Source of the DNA: Geodermatophilaceae bacterium
GTDB lineage: Bacteria > Actinomycetota > Actinomycetes > Mycobacteriales > Geodermatophilaceae
Direction of reading: 5' to 3'
Length of the DNA: 6,667 nucleotides
Assembly (NCBI GenBank): GCA_013812385.1
Contig: JACCTM010000250.1
Location: 1-6,667, forward strand
Shown here one piece after another: positions 5,058 to 6,667 of the stretch. The translations under genes were made by a program, and so were the position numbers. A model generated the notes under the pieces. It ran no database searches, was not told where the DNA came from, and saw nothing but the letters and a program-made list of their open reading frames with translations. Position 1 is the stretch's first letter. Every line of letters begins with the position of its first letter.

Positions 5058-6667
5058 TCAGGCCTCCGCTGCTTCGATGGACATGACGAGGGCGAGCTTC
5101 TCGTCCATGGCCACCTGTTGACCCGTGACGACGGAGAGCTCGGACAGCACGCCATCCAGAGGCGCCGTGAGGACGTGTTCCATCTTCATTGCCTCCACCA
5201 CGACCAGCGGTTGTCCCTTGTGGACGGTCTCGCCTTGCTCGGCGCGCACCAGCGTCACCGTTCCCGGCATCGGTGCCAGTACGGCGCCGGTGGAAGCGGC
5301 CGACTCATCGGAGTGCCGGGCCGCGGACAGCGCGTCGGTCTCCCGGATGGAGACCGCATCACCGTCGCGCCCGAACCAGGCAACGTCGCCGTCCTCCGCG
5401 TACGCGTACCGGGACCGCCGCCCCGCAACCGTGACGTCGAGATACGGATCGTCCCAACTCGCCGAGGCCAGGACCGGCTCGGCAGCGCCGACGGCCACCT
5501 CCGCGGCACCTGCCCGGCCACGAACCCGAACCGTGACCGGCTCCTGCCCCGCCAACTGCATGCGCCAACTCGCCCAGGCCGGCTGACCCACCCGCCAGCC
5601 GCCGGGTATGTCGAACGGATCGACGATGTCGGAGGTCGGTTCCAGTTCGAGCAATCGGAGCAGGGCGGCCGCGGCGAGCACCTCCGAATCAAACGGTGGG
5701 ACCAGGTCGGGGCCGCGGCGCTCGACCAAGCCGGTGTCGAGGTCGCCCGCGACGACAGCGGAGTCGGCAAGCAGCGCACGCAGATACCCAACGTTGGTCC
5801 GCAACCCGAGGATGACCGTGTCGGCCAGTGCCCCGAGCAGCCGCCGGCGCGCGGCCTCCCGGTCGGGTCCCCAGGCAATGACCTTGGACAGCATCGGGTC
5901 GTAGTCGGTCCCGACCACCGTCCCGACGGACAGCGAGGAATCGACCCGGACGTGGTCACCGGTGGGCTCGTGCAGGTCGAGGACCCGTCCAGCCGACGGC
6001 AGGAAACCGCGTACGGGATCCTCGGCGTAGACCCGGGCCTCGATCGCGTGCCCGTTCATCATGATGTCGGATTGCGCCAGCCCCAATGGCTGCCCGGCAG
6101 CAACCCGGATCTGGGCCTCGACCAGGTCGATCCCGGTGACGAGTTCGGTGACCGGGTGCTCGACCTGCAGCCGGGTGTTCATCTCGAGGAAGAAGAACTC
6201 ATCGGGCTTGTCCGCGCTGAGAATGAACTCGACGGTGCCGGCCCCGACGTACCCGACCGTGCGAGCCGCCTCGACCGCCGCCGACCCCATCGCCTCCCGC
6301 ATCGCCGCGTCGAGCAGCGGCGAGGGTGCCTCCTCGATGATCTTCTGGTGCCGGCGCTGCAGGCTGCACTCCCGCTCCCCCAGATGCAGGACGGTCCCGT
6401 GAGCGTCAGCCAGCACCTGGATCTCGATGTGCCGCGGGCGGCCCACGTACCGCTCGACGAGCAGCGCGTCGTCGCCGAAGGAACTGCGCGCCTCCCGCCG
6501 GGCGCCGGCTATCTCCTCGACCAGATCGTGTGGATCCGCGACCCGGCGCATCCCCTTGCCGCCACCGCCGGCGCTGGGCTTGAGCAACACCGGGAACCCG
6601 ACCTCGTGCGAGGCGGCGATGATCGCGGCATCGTCCATCCCGACGTCGTGCCGCCCGGGTACGACCG
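5058..6667 (-). CDS. Acyl-CoA carboxylase alpha subunit (biotin carboxylase plus biotin carrier), probably 3-methylcrotonyl-CoA carboxylase; 5' end outside window
   Basis: This subunit carboxylates its own biotin with ATP and bicarbonate; a separate beta subunit then moves the carboxyl group to an acyl-CoA. The frame stays open to the window edge and the residues before the first internal ATG (6636-6638) read VVPG, a conserved biotin carboxylase segment, so the true start and the N-terminal subdomain (about 120 residues) lie beyond 6667. Numbering from that ATG, the ATP-grasp glycine loop is KPSAGGGGKGM (20-30). The metal and bicarbonate motif is EMNTRLQVEHPVTE (152-165), with E152, N154, R156 and E160 matching E. 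coli AccC E288, N290, R292 and E296. A linking BT-like domain spans roughly 315-440. The C-terminal carrier domain has biotinyl Lys K485 in EAMKMEH. All visible catalytic motifs are intact. The fused architecture also occurs in propionyl- and acetyl-CoA carboxylases; the HMG-CoA lyase directly downstream favours methylcrotonyl-CoA (LiuD/AccA1-like). Confidence 0.93.
   Translation of the reverse strand, partial: VVPGRHDVGMDDAAIIAASHEVGFPVLLKPSAGGGGKGMRRVADPHDLVEEIAGARREARSSFGDDALLVERYVGRPRHIEIQVLADAHGTVLHLGERECSLQRRHQKIIEEAPSPLLDAAMREAMGSAAVEAARTVGYVGAGTVEFILSADKPDEFFFLEMNTRLQVEHPVTELVTGIDLVEAQIRVAAGQPLGLAQSDIMMNGHAIEARVYAEDPVRGFLPSAGRVLDLHEPTGDHVRVDSSLSVGTVVGTDYDPMLSKVIAWGPDREAARRRLLGALADTVILGLRTNVGYLRALLADSAVVAGDLDTGLVERRGPDLVPPFDSEVLAAAALLRLLELEPTSDIVDPFDIPGGWRVGQPAWASWRMQLAGQEPVTVRVRGRAGAAEVAVGAAEPVLASASWDDPYLDVTVAGRRSRYAYAEDGDVAWFGRDGDAVSIRETDALSAARHSDESAASTGAVLAPMPGTVTLVRAEQGETVHKGQPLVVVEAMKMEHVLTAPLDGVLSELSVVTGQQVAMDEKLALVMSIEAAEA
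5063..5067 (-). promoter_or_regulatory. Ribosome binding site of the HMG-CoA lyase gene, inside the carboxylase gene
   Basis: On the minus strand GGAGG lies within the last codons of the carboxylase alpha gene, 7 nt before the GTG at 5055. It supports GTG as the true start and coupled translation of the two genes. Confidence 0.75.

Noticed and set aside
1..6667. CRISPR arrays, insertion sequences, riboswitches or other non-coding RNA genes
   Set aside because: No regularly spaced repeats, transposase-like frames or recognisable riboswitch folds were seen. The spacers are short and, apart from the sites listed, show no structure I can support.

Overview
The window is GC-rich (about 62-70% in the lines I counted by eye), densely packed, and uses GTG as well as ATG starts. 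Together with the gene families present this suggests a high-GC actinobacterium; the genus cannot be named from the sequence alone. No stretch longer than 300 bases lacks a gene.

Layout. A tRNA-Arg with anticodon TCT (54-126, +) is followed by a short hairpin. A convergent gene then encodes a flavin-dependent pyridine nucleotide-disulfide oxidoreductase (160-1581, -), related to lipoamide dehydrogenase and mercuric reductase. Across a 134-bp divergent spacer lies a short flavin reductase-like protein (1716-2201, +). It runs tail-to-tail into a VapBC-type toxin-antitoxin pair (vapC 2240-2632 and vapB 2629-2871, both -). The rest of the window is a minus-strand operon. In transcription order it encodes the biotin-carrying alpha subunit of an acyl-CoA carboxylase (5058-6667, 5' end cut by the window edge), a 3-hydroxy-3-methylglutaryl-CoA lyase (4126-5055) and an acyl-CoA dehydrogenase (2948-4099). 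These three genes are separated by 2 and 26 nt and each internal start has a good Shine-Dalgarno sequence.

How the genes fit together. An acyl-CoA dehydrogenase, a biotin-dependent carboxylase alpha subunit and HMG-CoA lyase in one operon is the signature of leucine/isovalerate breakdown: isovaleryl-CoA to 3-methylcrotonyl-CoA to 3-methylglutaconyl-CoA, then HMG-CoA to acetoacetate plus acetyl-CoA. The carboxylase beta subunit and the methylglutaconyl-CoA hydratase are not in the window and would be expected upstream, beyond 6667. The dehydrogenase has the short-chain/branched-chain type of active site rather than that of classical isovaleryl-CoA dehydrogenase.

The vapBC pair is codirectional with and downstream of the leucine operon, but appears to have its own promoter. 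Two identical-core 9-bp pseudo-palindromes sit over its likely -10 box and its start codon. No ribosome binding site is visible there, so the antitoxin mRNA may be leaderless. I found no clearly undescribed system. The points most worth a second look are this operator/promoter arrangement, the active-site changes in the disulfide oxidoreductase, and the dehydrogenase's catalytic type.
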